Source: Mycolicibacterium wolinskyi
GTDB lineage: Bacteria; Actinomycetota; Actinomycetes; Mycobacteriales; Mycobacteriaceae
Direction of reading: 5' to 3'
DNA: 64,000 nucleotides
Assembly: GCF_002101965.1 (NCBI RefSeq)
Contig: NZ_LQQA01000010.1
Span: 1-64,000, forward strand
The notes beneath the pieces were generated by a model that was given only the letters and a program-made list of their open reading frames with translations, was not told the origin of the DNA and did no database searches. A program made the position numbers and the translations under genes. Of the stretch, positions 9,994 through 19,651 are shown in pieces; the stretch's first letter is position 1, and every line of letters begins with the position of its first letter.

Positions 9994-10539
9994 ATGACGA
10001 CCAACACCACCGAGCTCACCCACACGACGCCGGCGTCGACGATGACCGACACGGGCCTGCTCATCCTGCGCGTGGCCACCGGCGCGACCATGCTGCAGGC
10101 CGGACTCATCAAAGCCTTCGACTTCTCCACCGCCGCCGGGTTCATGGAATCCAGCGGCTGGCACCTGCCGAAGTTCGCGGCCTTCATGGTGACCGCGGCC
10201 GAGACCCTCGGCGGTATCGGCCTGCTGTTCGGCATCCTCACGCCGCTCGCGGCCTGCGCGGTGATCGGCGCGATGGTCGACGCCTGGGCCGTCAATGTGT
10301 CGGCGGACGCCTTCTGGTCACAGCCGTTCAACGTGCCGTTCCTCGTGGCCTTCGCCGCGGCGGCCCTGCTGTTCACCGGCGCGGGGACGCTGTCGGTGGA
10401 CCACCGCGTGTTCGGCCGCTCCCGCGTCTCGATGCCGCTGGCCATCGGCCTGCTGGCCGTGGGCGTGATCGCCGCCGTCGTGACCTGGATCGCACTCAAC
10501 GGCGTCAATCCGATTCACTTCACGGCGCCGCCGAGCTGA
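9994..10539 (+). CDS. DoxX-family membrane protein
   Basis: A 181-residue integral membrane protein with four to five hydrophobic helices (LLILRVATGATMLQAGLIKA, FAAFMVTAAETLGGIGLLFGI, FNVPFLVAFAAAALLFTGAG, LAIGLLAVGVIAAVVTWIAL). The LLRVATGATMLQAG opening and ETLGGIGLLFGILTPLAA middle are characteristic of DoxX. Members have roles in thiol and redox homeostasis at the mycobacterial membrane (for example with SodA and SseA), but this paralogue has no such partner nearby. It is divergent from mmpL, with ATG 9994 as start, and appears monocistronic. Confidence 0.88.
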   Translation: MTTNTTELTHTTPASTMTDTGLLILRVATGATMLQAGLIKAFDFSTAAGFMESSGWHLPKFAAFMVTAAETLGGIGLLFGILTPLAACAVIGAMVDAWAVNVSADAFWSQPFNVPFLVAFAAAALLFTGAGTLSVDHRVFGRSRVSMPLAIGLLAVGVIAAVVTWIALNGVNPIHFTAPPS

Positions 10540-10687
10540 CGTCCAGCGTGGGCCGTATGCACGGTTTTTGCGCCGAAGCCGGGCACACTGCCCACGCTCG
10601 TGGCACCCCGACTCGAGCTACTCGCCGGAAACCTACCCAAAAGTAGTATTGCCACCATTTTCCGAATCGTGACTCAAAGATTCCTTA

Positions 10688-10843
10688 ATGGTGACCCATA
10701 CGCTCAGTGTCATGTGGATCGACGACACCAGTGCAGATGTCATCAAGGTCGACTTCGACGCTCTCTACCACGGCGATGTCCTGGTCGAGGGTGACACGTC
10801 GGAGCAGTTTGACGACTACCAGTCCCTTCCGACGGCAGTATGA
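10688..10843 (+). CDS. Small acidic protein (51 aa), unrecognised
   Basis: A short frame from ATG 10688 (or GTG 10691) to TGA 10843 encodes an acidic protein, core THTLSVMWIDDTSADVIKV, then an Asp/Glu-rich segment ending EQFDDYQSLPTAV. Third codon positions are mostly G or C, as in neighbouring real genes, and a very strong terminator starts 2 bp after the stop. Upstream, TAGTAT at 10644-10649 could be a -10 element. There is no signal peptide or membrane segment. The beta-rich start followed by an acidic tail suggests a small soluble protein. I recognise no family. Confidence 0.65.
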   Translation: MVTHTLSVMWIDDTSADVIKVDFDALYHGDVLVEGDTSEQFDDYQSLPTAV

Positions 10844-10844
10844 G

Positions 10845-10872
10845 AAAACGCGCGCCTCGCGGCGCGCGTTTT
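10845..10872 (+). terminator. Strong intrinsic terminator after small ORF
   Basis: The 12-bp perfect stem AAAACGCGCGCC / GGCGCGCGTTTT with a TCGC loop ends in T residues. It lies directly after the small acidic protein gene and, being A/T-flanked on both sides, can also terminate transcription coming from the right. Confidence 0.85.
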
Positions 10873-10922
10873 CCGTATGCAGTTTGCCGGTGAGTTGGCC
10901 GAGCCCGGCCCCAGTCCTCGCG

Positions 10923-11939
<1,017 letters not shown>

Positions 11940-12692
11940 CTACCTCGGTGCCATCCGGATCGCGCCGTCGAGGCGGATGACCTCGCCGTTGAGCATCGGG
12001 TTCTCGACGATGTGCACGGCCAGCGCGCCGTACTCGTCGGGATCACCGAGCCGGGCCGGATGCGGCACCTGCTGCCCCAGCGACTTCTGGGCCTCCTCGG
12101 GCAGCGAACCCAGCAGCGGAGTCTTGAACAGACCCGGCGCGATCGTGCACACCCGGATCAGCTCACGCGACAGGTCCCGCGCGATCGGCAGCGTCATGCC
12201 GACCACGCCGCCCTTGGACGCAGAGTAGGCGGCCTGGCCGATCTGGCCGTCGAACGCCGCGACCGAGGCGGTGTTGATGATGACGCCGCGCTCCTCACCG
12301 AGCGGCTCGGTCTTGGCGATCCGCTCGGCCGCCAACCGCAGCACGTTGAACGTGCCGATCAGGTTGACCTCGACCACCTTGCGGAAGCCGTCGAGCGGAA
12401 ACGCGCCGTTCTTGCTCAGGGTCTTGATGGCGTTGCCGATGCCGGCGCAGTTGACATTGATGCGCACCGGGCCCAGCGACTCGGCCACATCGAGCGCCTC
12501 GCTCACCCCTCCCTCATCGGTGACATCGGTGCTCACGAACTTGGCCCGATCGCCCAGTTCGGCCACCACCTCTTCACCTTTGAGGTCGATGACCACAACC
12601 TGCGCGCCCGCATCGAGCAGCCGCTTGGTCGTGGCCAGGCCCAGGCCGGATGCGCCCCCGGTGACGACGGCTACCGCGTCTTTGATCTCCAC
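11940..12692 (-). CDS. Short-chain dehydrogenase (3-hydroxyacyl-CoA type, Rv1144-like)
   Basis: A 250-residue SDR resembling 17-beta-HSD10/3-hydroxyacyl-CoA dehydrogenases. It has [20 protein letters not shown] for NAD+, NCAGIGNA, the catalytic Ser-Tyr-Lys in [23 protein letters not shown], and the [19 protein letters not shown] loop shared by type 2 3-hydroxyacyl-CoA dehydrogenases. Its position beside the racemase gene matches Rv1144. It probably oxidises a (possibly 2-methyl-branched) 3-hydroxyacyl-CoA. It starts at ATG 12692 and leads a two-gene operon with the nitronate monooxygenase. Confidence 0.9.
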   Translation of the reverse strand: MEIKDAVAVVTGGASGLGLATTKRLLDAGAQVVVIDLKGEEVVAELGDRAKFVSTDVTDEGGVSEALDVAESLGPVRINVNCAGIGNAIKTLSKNGAFPLDGFRKVVEVNLIGTFNVLRLAAERIAKTEPLGEERGVIINTASVAAFDGQIGQAAYSASKGGVVGMTLPIARDLSRELIRVCTIAPGLFKTPLLGSLPEEAQKSLGQQVPHPARLGDPDEYGALAVHIVENPMLNGEVIRLDGAIRMAPR

Positions 12693-12725
12693 TTACCGCA
12701 TTCCTTTCCGGCCGGCCTTGTGCCG

Positions 12726-12740
12726 ACCTACTGGTTGGTT
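12726..12740. promoter_or_regulatory. ACCTACTGGTTGGT motif, copy 1
   Basis: The 14-base sequence ACCTACTGGTTGGT occurs 34 bp upstream of the SDR start, in the gap after the racemase gene. The same 14 bases recur at 26632-26645 before the thiolase operon. It is probably a binding site for one regulator of both lipid operons; the regulator is not identified. Confidence 0.5.
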
Positions 12741-12746
12741 GGGACT

Positions 12747-13838
12747 TTATACCCAGTCGCGCAGCACGGCGTCGGTGTCCGCTCCGCGTTCGCCCGGCGG
12801 GGTGGGCTGAGCCAGGGTGCTGCGGGAGAAGCGCGGGGCGGGCATCGGCTGAAGGTTGCCCGCGTCGTCATAGAACGTGTCGCGTTCGGCGATGTGCGGT
12901 TCGGTGAGCACCTCGGCGAAGCTCAGCACCGGCGTCGCGCACGCGTCGGTGCCGTTGAACACCTCGGCCCAGTGGTCGCGGTCGTGGGCGGCGAACGCCT
13001 TCGTGAACGCCTCGCGCAACTCGGGCCAGCGGGCGATGTCGTTCTGACCCGGCAGATCGGCGGCGTCCAGCCCCAGCCCCTTGAGCAGCTCGGCGTAGAA
13101 CTGCGGCTCGATCGCGCCGACCGCCATGTACTTGCCGTCCGCGGTCTCATAGGTGTCGTAGTACGGCGCGCCGGTGTCGAGCATGTTGGTTCCGCGTTCG
13201 TCGGACCACATGCCGTTGGCGCGAAAGCCCCACATCATCTGCATCAGCACCGACGAACCGTCGACCATCGCGGCATCGATCACCTGACCCTTGCCCGACG
13301 TCTGACGCTCGAACAGCGCCGCCAAGATCCCGACGAGCAGGAACATCGACCCGCCGCCGAAGTCACCGGCCAGGTTCAGCGGAGGCACCGGTCGCTCACC
13401 CTTGCGCCCGACCGCATGCAGCAGGCCGTTGAGCGAGATGTAGTTGATGTCATGGCCGGCCTGCAGGGCGCGCGGACCCTCCTGGCCCCAGCCCGTCATG
13501 CGGGCGTAGATGAGCTTGTCGTTGACCTTGGCGCAGTCGTCGGGGCCGAGGCCGAGGCGTTCGGTGACGCCGGGCCGGTAGCCCTCGATCAGCACGTCGG
13601 CCTTCGAGATCAGCCGCAGCACAAGCTCGCGGCCCTCGTCGCTCTTGAGGTCGGCCGCGACCGAACGACGGTTGCGCAGCATCGAATCGCGGTCACCCGC
13701 GGGCACTCCCCCACCCCTGTTCGGGCGCTCGATGCGCACCACGTCGGCGCCGAGATCGCCGAGAATCATCGCCGCGTGTGGGCCGGGGCCGATGCCGGCC
13801 AACTCGACGACGCGCAAACCGTGCAATGGTCCTGTCAT
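12747..13838 (-). CDS. mcr: Alpha-methylacyl-CoA racemase
   Basis: A class III CoA-transferase-fold enzyme (363 aa) that epimerises 2-methyl-branched acyl-CoAs, including the cholesterol side chain and methyl-branched lipids. It is nearly collinear with my memory of M. tuberculosis Mcr (Rv1143). Catalytic counterparts are His129 ([13 protein letters not shown]), Asp159 ([10 protein letters not shown]) and a Glu in VGAIEPQFY near 244; the +3 shift from Mcr numbering reflects a short Gly-rich insertion around residues 41-48. The start is ATG 13838, divergent from the crotonase gene. It ends 54 bp before the SDR start. Confidence 0.93.
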   Translation of the reverse strand: MTGPLHGLRVVELAGIGPGPHAAMILGDLGADVVRIERPNRGGGVPAGDRDSMLRNRRSVAADLKSDEGRELVLRLISKADVLIEGYRPGVTERLGLGPDDCAKVNDKLIYARMTGWGQEGPRALQAGHDINYISLNGLLHAVGRKGERPVPPLNLAGDFGGGSMFLLVGILAALFERQTSGKGQVIDAAMVDGSSVLMQMMWGFRANGMWSDERGTNMLDTGAPYYDTYETADGKYMAVGAIEPQFYAELLKGLGLDAADLPGQNDIARWPELREAFTKAFAAHDRDHWAEVFNGTDACATPVLSFAEVLTEPHIAERDTFYDDAGNLQPMPAPRFSRSTLAQPTPPGERGADTDAVLRDWV

Positions 13839-13925
13839 GCTCTACCGCCCCTTCGCGTGTTAGGCCTCAGTTGACCGCGACATAGCTTACTTGTATAACC
13901 TTGTCGCCGGATTTAGGGTGCAGCA

Positions 13926-14750
13926 ATGACCACTGTTGACTCCAGGGACTCCGGCACCGCCTCCTATCCCCGCATCGACGCCGTCTCGGTGTCGCTCGCC
14001 GACGGCGTGCTGTCGGTGACCCTCAACCGGCCCGACAGCCTGAACTCGCTGACGCAGGACATGTTGACGGCGATCGCCGAGGCGATGGAGTTCGCCGCGA
14101 CCGACCCGCAGGTGCGCGTCGTGCGGCTCGGCGGCGCCGGCCGTGGGTTCAGCTCGGGCGCGGGCATCAGCGAGGAGGATCAGAACGCCAAGAGCCACGA
14201 CGCCGCGGGCGTGCTCGACGCCGCCAACCGTGCCGTCGCGTCCATCGTGGCGCTGCCGAAACCCGTTGTCGCCGTGGTGCAGGGACCTGCCGCCGGCGTC
14301 GGGGTGTCGCTGGCGCTGGCCTGCGACATCGTGCTGGCCTCCGATCAGGCGTTCTTCCTGTTGGCCTTCACCAAGATCGGGCTGATGCCCGATGGCGGTG
14401 CCTCGGCGTTGGTCGCGGCGAACATCGGCCGCATCCGGGCCATGCGTCTGGCGTTGCTCGCCGACCGGCTCACCGCCGCCGACGCCTACGACTGGGGTCT
14501 GATCAGCGGGGTGTATCCGGCGGCCGAGTTCGACACCGCGGTCGACAAGGTGATCTCGAAGCTTCGGTCCGGGCCCGCGGTGGCGTTGCGCAAGACCAAG
14601 CAGGCCGTGAACGCGGCCACGCTGACCGAACTCGACGGCGCGTTCGCCCGGGAGCGCGAAGGCCAGCTGCAGCTCTTGGTGTCAAACGATTTCCGTGAGG
14701 GCACCAAGGCCTTCCAGCAGAACCGGCGGCCGGAGTTCACCGACTCCTGA
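13926..14750 (+). CDS. Crotonase-family protein (isomerase-like, Rv1142c region)
   Basis: A 274-residue enoyl-CoA hydratase/isomerase superfamily member, with the VTLNRPDSLNSLTQDM opening, the oxyanion-hole regions GRGFSSGAG and QGPAAGVGVSLALACDI, and KIGLMPDGGAS. Both catalytic glutamates of true hydratases are absent: the first position is Ser (GVSLAL) and the second is Phe. Asp156 in GLMPD matches the acid used by PaaG-type isomerases, so an isomerase or another acyl-CoA reaction is more likely than hydration. It is divergent from mcr, and its position recalls echA10/echA11. Confidence 0.88.
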   Translation: MTTVDSRDSGTASYPRIDAVSVSLADGVLSVTLNRPDSLNSLTQDMLTAIAEAMEFAATDPQVRVVRLGGAGRGFSSGAGISEEDQNAKSHDAAGVLDAANRAVASIVALPKPVVAVVQGPAAGVGVSLALACDIVLASDQAFFLLAFTKIGLMPDGGASALVAANIGRIRAMRLALLADRLTAADAYDWGLISGVYPAAEFDTAVDKVISKLRSGPAVALRKTKQAVNAATLTELDGAFAREREGQLQLLVSNDFREGTKAFQQNRRPEFTDS

Positions 14751-14758
14751 CGTTTCTC

Positions 14759-14822
14759 CCGCGAGCAGACGCGCGGGTACCCCAAAATGCGCAATTACGG
14801 GTACCGCAGCGTCTGCTCGCGG
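14759..14822. repeat. Long palindromic element (CCGCGAGCAGACGC type)
   Basis: Arms of 14 perfect base pairs (CCGCGAGCAGACGC at 14759-14772 and its complement at 14809-14822) enclose a second, imperfect GGGTACC-containing stem. It lies 9 bp after the crotonase stop and 50 bp before the next gene. It probably acts as a terminator. The CGAGCAGACGC core looks to me like a family of dispersed mycobacterial palindromes; this is from memory. Confidence 0.75.
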
Positions 14823-14871
14823 CCGAAAATCGTTGGACTGAACCGGTGCCGGGTGGGCACCATCGAGTGTT

Positions 14872-16158
14872 GTGAGCATGCAACACGACATCGAGCGGCC
14901 GGTGCGCGACACCGGCGGGTGGCGTGTGCTCGCCCCCTTCCGGATCCGCGAGTACCGGCTGCTCATCGCCGCGGTGACGCTGTCGATCTTCGCCGAGGGC
15001 ATGTGGTCGGTCGTGATGGCGTTGCAGGTCATCGCGATCGACAACGATCCGGCGTCGCTGTCGTTGGTCGCGACGTGCCTGGGCGCGGGCCTGGTCGCGT
15101 TCGTACTCGTGGGCGGTATCGCCGCGGACCGGATCAATCAGCGCACGATCATCATCGCCGTCGAGGCGGTCAACTTCGTCACCGTGTCGATCATCGCCGT
15201 GCTGGGATTGCTGGGCGCGCTGAAGATCTGGCATATGGCGGTCGCTGCAGCCATTCTCGGCATCGCCGCGGCGTTCTTCTTTCCGGCGTACAGCGCGATC
15301 CTGCCCCGCATCCTTCCGCCCGAACAGCTGTTGGCCGCCAACGGCGTGGAAGGTGTGGTGCGCCCGGTTTTCCAGCGCTCGGTCGGCCCGGCCGTCGCGG
15401 GCATGGTGATCGGGGCGACGATCCCGTACGTGGGCGCGATCGTGGTCGCGGTGCTGTTCGGCCTTGGGCTGGCCCTGCTGGTGGCGACCCGGCCGGAGGC
15501 GGATTCGCATGCCGCACAGCCGGTTACCGAACAGCCTCATGTCCTCCGTGATCTCCGTGACGGGTTCATGTTCATGCTGCGCACCCGATGGCTGCTGTGG
15601 ACACTGCTGTTCGCGAGCATGTTCGTGCTCGTCGTGCTGGGACCGATCGAGGTGCTCCTGCCGTTCATCGCGCAGGACCGATTCGCCGACGGAGCCCGGG
15701 CTTACGGATTCATCCTGGCGTTCTTCGGCTTCGGCAGCGCGCTCGGCGCATTGACGGTGTCGTCACGCCGGATGCCGCGCCGGTATCTCACGACGATGAT
15801 GGTGATGTGGGGCCTCGGTTCGGCACCGCTGGTGGTCGTGGGCTACACCTCGTCGTTCCCGTTGATGGCGTTGGCGACGTTCGTCGTCGGCGTGACCGAC
15901 GGTGCGGGCATGGTGATCTGGGGAACGCTGCTGCAGCGCCGGGTGCCGCGAGAGATGTTGGGCCGAGTGTCGAGCCTGGACTTCTTCGTCTCGCTGGCGT
16001 TCATGCCGTTGTCGTTCGCGATCGTGGGCCCGCTGTCGAAAGTCATCTCGATGGAGACGATCTTCCTCGTATCGGGCATCGCACCGGCACTGCTGGCGCT
16101 TGTCGCGCTCACGGCCGCCCGCATGCCCCGCGACGAGTTGGCGCACCCGCTGCGTTAG
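14872..16158 (+). CDS. MFS transporter (enterobactin exporter/MFS_3-like)
   Basis: A 428-residue membrane protein with about 12 hydrophobic helices; family features are LVGGIAADRINQRTIIIAVE (the MFS signature loop) and the AAFFFPAYSAILPRILPPEQLLAANG segment typical of EntS/MFS_3 exporters. It is probably a drug or small-molecule efflux pump. The GTG at 14872 or the ATG two codons later could start it; I kept the GTG. It stands alone after the palindromic element and converges on the CPBP protease gene with a 4-bp overlap. Confidence 0.9.
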   Translation: MSMQHDIERPVRDTGGWRVLAPFRIREYRLLIAAVTLSIFAEGMWSVVMALQVIAIDNDPASLSLVATCLGAGLVAFVLVGGIAADRINQRTIIIAVEAVNFVTVSIIAVLGLLGALKIWHMAVAAAILGIAAAFFFPAYSAILPRILPPEQLLAANGVEGVVRPVFQRSVGPAVAGMVIGATIPYVGAIVVAVLFGLGLALLVATRPEADSHAAQPVTEQPHVLRDLRDGFMFMLRTRWLLWTLLFASMFVLVVLGPIEVLLPFIAQDRFADGARAYGFILAFFGFGSALGALTVSSRRMPRRYLTTMMVMWGLGSAPLVVVGYTSSFPLMALATFVVGVTDGAGMVIWGTLLQRRVPREMLGRVSSLDFFVSLAFMPLSFAIVGPLSKVISMETIFLVSGIAPALLALVALTAARMPRDELAHPLR

Positions 16159-16799
16159 ACGCCGAAGATCGGTGGCAGGACGAGCACCATGATCAGGCCC
16201 CAGAAGAAGTGGGTCAGCATTGGGGCGAGCACGCCACCGGTCATTCGGCGCTCATAGGCGCATACCGCGCCGAGCAGGATGCCCGCGAAGCCGAGCATCG
16301 GGTTGCCCGCCGCCATGACCGCGGCGACGTAGATCACCGTCGAGATGACCGCCGGATAGTGGTTGCCCAGAGCGGTGTAGAGCGCGCCGCGGAAGAACAA
16401 CTCCTCGGCCACCCCGTTGATCACCGTGATGAACACGATGACCAGCAGGGGCCCATGATTGGCGAATTCGAGTACGGCAGTGACATATTCGCGCAGGCCC
16501 GGGATCAGCCTCGCGATCAGGCCGCCGACGGCGAACATCGCGCCGAGCCCGAGTCCGACGACCGTGCCGAGCACTATCGGGCGCCGGTCACGGCCGAGCT
16601 GCAGCGGCCCGGACACGATCGCGCCGACGGTCCACACCGCGGCCATCGCCAAAGTCAGCCAGTAGAACGAGGTGTCGCCGGGCTCACGTCCCAATGAATA
16701 CGCCTGCAGCATGGCACCGGCGACCAACACGACGCCGACCACGATCCGCCTGCGCAGCACCACGGTGCGCGTTTCCTGGTCGGCCATCGCCACCGTCAT
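16155..16799 (-). CDS. CPBP-family intramembrane metalloprotease
   Basis: A 214-residue polytopic membrane protein of the CPBP/Abi (Rce1-like) family. The diagnostic motifs are the Glu-Glu pair with Arg in NGVAEELFFRGALYTAL and the C-terminal histidine in MLTHFFWG, which form the catalytic site within the membrane. Substrates of bacterial CPBP proteins are mostly unknown. Its start overlaps the stop of the upstream NAD(P)-binding gene (ATGA), so it is the third gene of the tetR-led operon. Confidence 0.9.
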   Translation of the reverse strand: MTVAMADQETRTVVLRRRIVVGVVLVAGAMLQAYSLGREPGDTSFYWLTLAMAAVWTVGAIVSGPLQLGRDRRPIVLGTVVGLGLGAMFAVGGLIARLIPGLREYVTAVLEFANHGPLLVIVFITVINGVAEELFFRGALYTALGNHYPAVISTVIYVAAVMAAGNPMLGFAGILLGAVCAYERRMTGGVLAPMLTHFFWGLIMVLVLPPIFGV

Positions 16800-17941
16800 A
16801 CCCGTTTCACCACCAGGCTGAACACGACATCGAGTCCCGAGCGCAGTACGGCCGCCACCGGACCGGGCATCGGCGGGAGCAGGCTGAGCGCGGGGCGCAC
16901 AAACGGCGGCGTGAACTGTCGGATCCGCGACCGGTCGCCGCCGGCCCAGTCCGGGTCCGTGTCGGCCAAGTGGTGCGGGTCGGCCAGCTCGTTGACCGGG
17001 CGGCGCTGCCGGCTCGCGAGCGCCGACGCCAGCGCGTCGTCGACGCCGAGCAGGCCGCCTGGCGGATCGGGCACGAAGGCACGAATGCCGTCACCGGCGG
17101 CCGTCATCGGATGATCAAGGGACGCAGTCAGATCGGCCGCCAAGCCGTCGGGAACCGGCAGGGCGATCGCCGACACGCGCGACGCCAAACCGGTCGCCAC
17201 GCCGAACACCGGGATCCCGATCCGCCGCTTGCCGGCCAAGCGGGCGTAGGTGGCCAACAAGTCGCGATACGTCGTGCGTTGCGGCCCGTAGATGTCGTAC
17301 GCGCCGGCGGGTAGTCGCTCGGCGTCCCCGGCAGCCACGAGGTAATACAGCACGTCGCGAATCGAGATCGGGTCCATCGGGTTGGCCATCCAGCGCGGCA
17401 TCGGCATCACCGGGAACCGGTCCCCCACATAGCGCAGGATCTCGAACGACGTCGAACCCGCACCGATAATCATCGCCGCGCCCAGCCACACCACCTCCGG
17501 CCCGCCGTCAACGGTGAGCGCGTGTGCCACCTCGGCACGGCCGGCGAGATGTTCGGAGAGCGCATCGTCGTCCGGCACGAAACCGCCGAGATAGACGATG
17601 CGGCTCACCCTCGCGTCGCGCGCGGCAGTCGCGAAGTTGGCCGCGGCCTGGTTGTCGGCTTCACGGAACCCGGGCTGCCCGATGCCGTGCACGAGGTAGT
17701 AGACGACGTCGATCGGACCGGCCTGTGCGAAGGCACACGCGACCGAGTCCGCGTCATCGGCGTCGAGCGCCACCGCGGTCACGTCGGGATACCACCCGAA
17801 GTCCGTCAACCGGGCCGGGCTACGGCTGCCCACCACGACGTCGTGGTTCTCCGCGAGCAGCGCCGGGACCAGCCGCGAGCCCACATAACCGGTCGCACCG
17901 GCCACGAGTATCCGCATATCCCGCCTTGTCTTCGAGCTCAT
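16796..17941 (-). CDS. NAD(P)-binding atypical SDR (NmrA/complex I subunit-like)
   Basis: A 381-residue protein with an N-terminal Rossmann domain (MRILVAGATGYVGSRLVPALL) of the extended, atypical SDR type, YYLVHGIGQPGF in place of a classical catalytic region, and a C-terminal extension ending in a hydrophobic segment (VAAVLRSGLDVVFSLVVK). These proteins bind NAD(P)H and may act as redox sensors or reductases. The start at ATG 17941 shares bases with the tetR stop (ATGA), pointing to translational coupling; an internal ATG at 17917 is the alternative. Confidence 0.83.
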   Translation of the reverse strand: MSSKTRRDMRILVAGATGYVGSRLVPALLAENHDVVVGSRSPARLTDFGWYPDVTAVALDADDADSVACAFAQAGPIDVVYYLVHGIGQPGFREADNQAAANFATAARDARVSRIVYLGGFVPDDDALSEHLAGRAEVAHALTVDGGPEVVWLGAAMIIGAGSTSFEILRYVGDRFPVMPMPRWMANPMDPISIRDVLYYLVAAGDAERLPAGAYDIYGPQRTTYRDLLATYARLAGKRRIGIPVFGVATGLASRVSAIALPVPDGLAADLTASLDHPMTAAGDGIRAFVPDPPGGLLGVDDALASALASRQRRPVNELADPHHLADTDPDWAGGDRSRIRQFTPPFVRPALSLLPPMPGPVAAVLRSGLDVVFSLVVKRV

Positions 17942-18543
17942 GTCGGCGCGACGTATACCCCGGCCGCGATCGCCGCAATCGTCGCGTCGACCGCGCGCTC
18001 GGCGTCGGCGGCGGTGAGCGGTCTTGTGCTGGTGAGGAATTGGTAGTACAGCGGGGCGGAAACCTGCCGGATGGCGGCGGCCGCATCGGTTCCGGGAGGC
18101 GCCTCACCTCGGTCGATGGCATCGACGACGCAGCCGGCCCACTCCGCGATGCGCCGGTCGTAGAAGACCTGCAGCGCGTCGGCGGTGCGCGGGTCACAGG
18201 TCGCGGCCGCGATGATGGCCTTGAACAGCGGGCCCTGACGCGGGTCGGTCAAGGTCCGCCGCACCAGCGTGGCGTTGGCCCGCAGGTCGGTGCGCAGCGA
18301 TCCGCTGTCGGCGCGTGGCGATGATTGGTCGGCCATGTCGGCCAGCAGGTCGGCGACGAGTGCCGGCACCGATCCCCAGCGGCGGTAGACGGTCGACTTG
18401 CCGACCTCGGCGCGTTCGGCCACCGCGGTGAGCTCGAGGCCCTCCAGGCCCGTCTCGATCAGCAGGTCGGCGGCCGCGCGGAGCACCGCCTCACGCACTG
18501 CCGCGGTACGTCCGCCCGGTCGTTCGCCAGCCATCGCCACCAT
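17938..18543 (-). CDS. TetR-family regulator
   Basis: A 201-residue repressor. The helix-turn-helix lies at residues 15-60 (VLRAAADLLIETGLEGLEL, then VAERAEVGKSTVYRRWGSVP) and the C-terminal part is of the TetR_C_11-like kind (RQGPLFKAIIAAATCDPRTADAL). It is divergent from the aldo-keto reductase gene, with two copies of a 25-bp palindrome in the 70-bp gap, the first abutting its own start codon. It therefore probably represses itself, the two downstream genes and the reductase. Confidence 0.9.
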   Translation of the reverse strand: MVAMAGERPGGRTAAVREAVLRAAADLLIETGLEGLELTAVAERAEVGKSTVYRRWGSVPALVADLLADMADQSSPRADSGSLRTDLRANATLVRRTLTDPRQGPLFKAIIAAATCDPRTADALQVFYDRRIAEWAGCVVDAIDRGEAPPGTDAAAAIRQVSAPLYYQFLTSTRPLTAADAERAVDATIAAIAAGVYVAPT

Positions 18544-18605
18544 CTTAATAGGACCTCGTTCCCATTAGTGCTACAGTCTGCTAACGGGAAAATTGTTCCA
18601 TTAAG
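18544..18605. promoter_or_regulatory. Twin 25-bp operators between tetR and aldo-keto reductase
   Basis: Two palindromes lie at 18544-18568 (CTTAAT...CCCATTAG) and 18581-18605 (CTAACGGG...CCATTAAG, inverted orientation). Aligned in one orientation they agree at 18 of 25 positions, with conserved outer CTTAAT and CCC-N-TTAG. Centres are 37 bp apart. The first touches the tetR start and the second overlaps the AAGGAG ribosome site of the reductase. Confidence 0.75.
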
Positions 18606-18613
18606 GAGTCGGC

Positions 18614-19651
18614 ATGGAATATCGCAGGGTGGGCAACTCGGGCCTGACGGTGTCCGAATTGAGTTTCGGTGCAGCAACTTTCGGTGGTCGCGGAGAGTTC
18701 TTCGGAGCTTGGGGCGATACGGGCGTCGAGCAGGCTCGCGCGATGGTGGACTTGTGCCTGGAGTCCGGCATCACGATGTTCGACACCGCGGACGTGTATT
18801 CGGACGGGGCGTCAGAGGAGGTGCTCGGCGCGGCCTTGCGCGGGCGCCGCAACAGCGTCCTGATCTCCACCAAGGCCGCCCTGCCGACCGGTCCGGAAGA
18901 CTGGGGCACGTCGCGGTCGCGGCTGCTGCGCGCGGTGGACGATGCGCTGCAACGCTTGCAGACCGACCGCATCGACCTGTTTCAGCTGCACGCCTACGAC
19001 GCGTTCACCCCGATCGACGAAGTGCTGCAGACGCTGGACATGCTCGTCGAACAGGGCAAGGTGCGCTACACCGGCGTGTCCAACTTCTCGGGCTGGCAAC
19101 TGATGAAATCTCTCGACCTGGCCGAAAAGCACCATCGCCCAAGGTATGTCGCGCACCAGGTGTACTACTCGCTGATCGGTCGCGACTACGAGTGGGAGCT
19201 CATGCCGCTCGGCATGTCCGAAGGCGTCGGCGCGCTCGTGTGGAGCCCGCTGGGCTGGGGCCGGCTGACCGGGAAGATCCGTCGCGGCGAGCCGCTGCCA
19301 CAGCACAGCCGCCTGCACGCCACCGCGGACGCCGGGCCACCGGTCGACGACGAACTGCTCTACGACGTCGTCGACGTACTGGCCGCAATCGCCGCCGAAA
19401 CCGGCAAGACCATCCCCCAGGTCGCGCTGAACTGGCTGCTGCGCCGGCCGACTGTGTCATCCGTCATTGTGGGAGCGCGGGACGAGCGCCAGCTCCGCGA
19501 CAACCTCGGAGCGGTCGGGTGGCGGCTCGATGCCGACCAGATCGCGCGGCTCGATGCGGCGAGCCGCCGAGAGGCGCCCTACCCGTACTTTCCCTACTTC
19601 CGGCAGGAGGGGTTCGCGCGGCTCAACCCGCCGATCGGTGCAAATCGGTGA
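18614..19651 (+). CDS. Aldo/keto reductase (AKR, YajO/GSP69-like)
   Basis: A 345-residue NADPH-dependent reductase with a TIM barrel and the complete catalytic tetrad: Asp57 and Tyr62 in MFDTADVYSDG, Lys87 in ISTKAALP and His126 in LFQLHAYD. The SVIVGARDERQLRDNLGAV segment near the C-terminus binds the cofactor phosphate. Substrates are likely aldehydes or ketones. ATG 18614 is preceded by AAGGAG, which is itself part of an operator, so repression probably also masks translation. The end overlaps the convergent gamma-carbonic-anhydrase-like gene by 29 bp. Confidence 0.93.
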   Translation: MEYRRVGNSGLTVSELSFGAATFGGRGEFFGAWGDTGVEQARAMVDLCLESGITMFDTADVYSDGASEEVLGAALRGRRNSVLISTKAALPTGPEDWGTSRSRLLRAVDDALQRLQTDRIDLFQLHAYDAFTPIDEVLQTLDMLVEQGKVRYTGVSNFSGWQLMKSLDLAEKHHRPRYVAHQVYYSLIGRDYEWELMPLGMSEGVGALVWSPLGWGRLTGKIRRGEPLPQHSRLHATADAGPPVDDELLYDVVDVLAAIAAETGKTIPQVALNWLLRRPTVSSVIVGARDERQLRDNLGAVGWRLDADQIARLDAASRREAPYPYFPYFRQEGFARLNPPIGANR

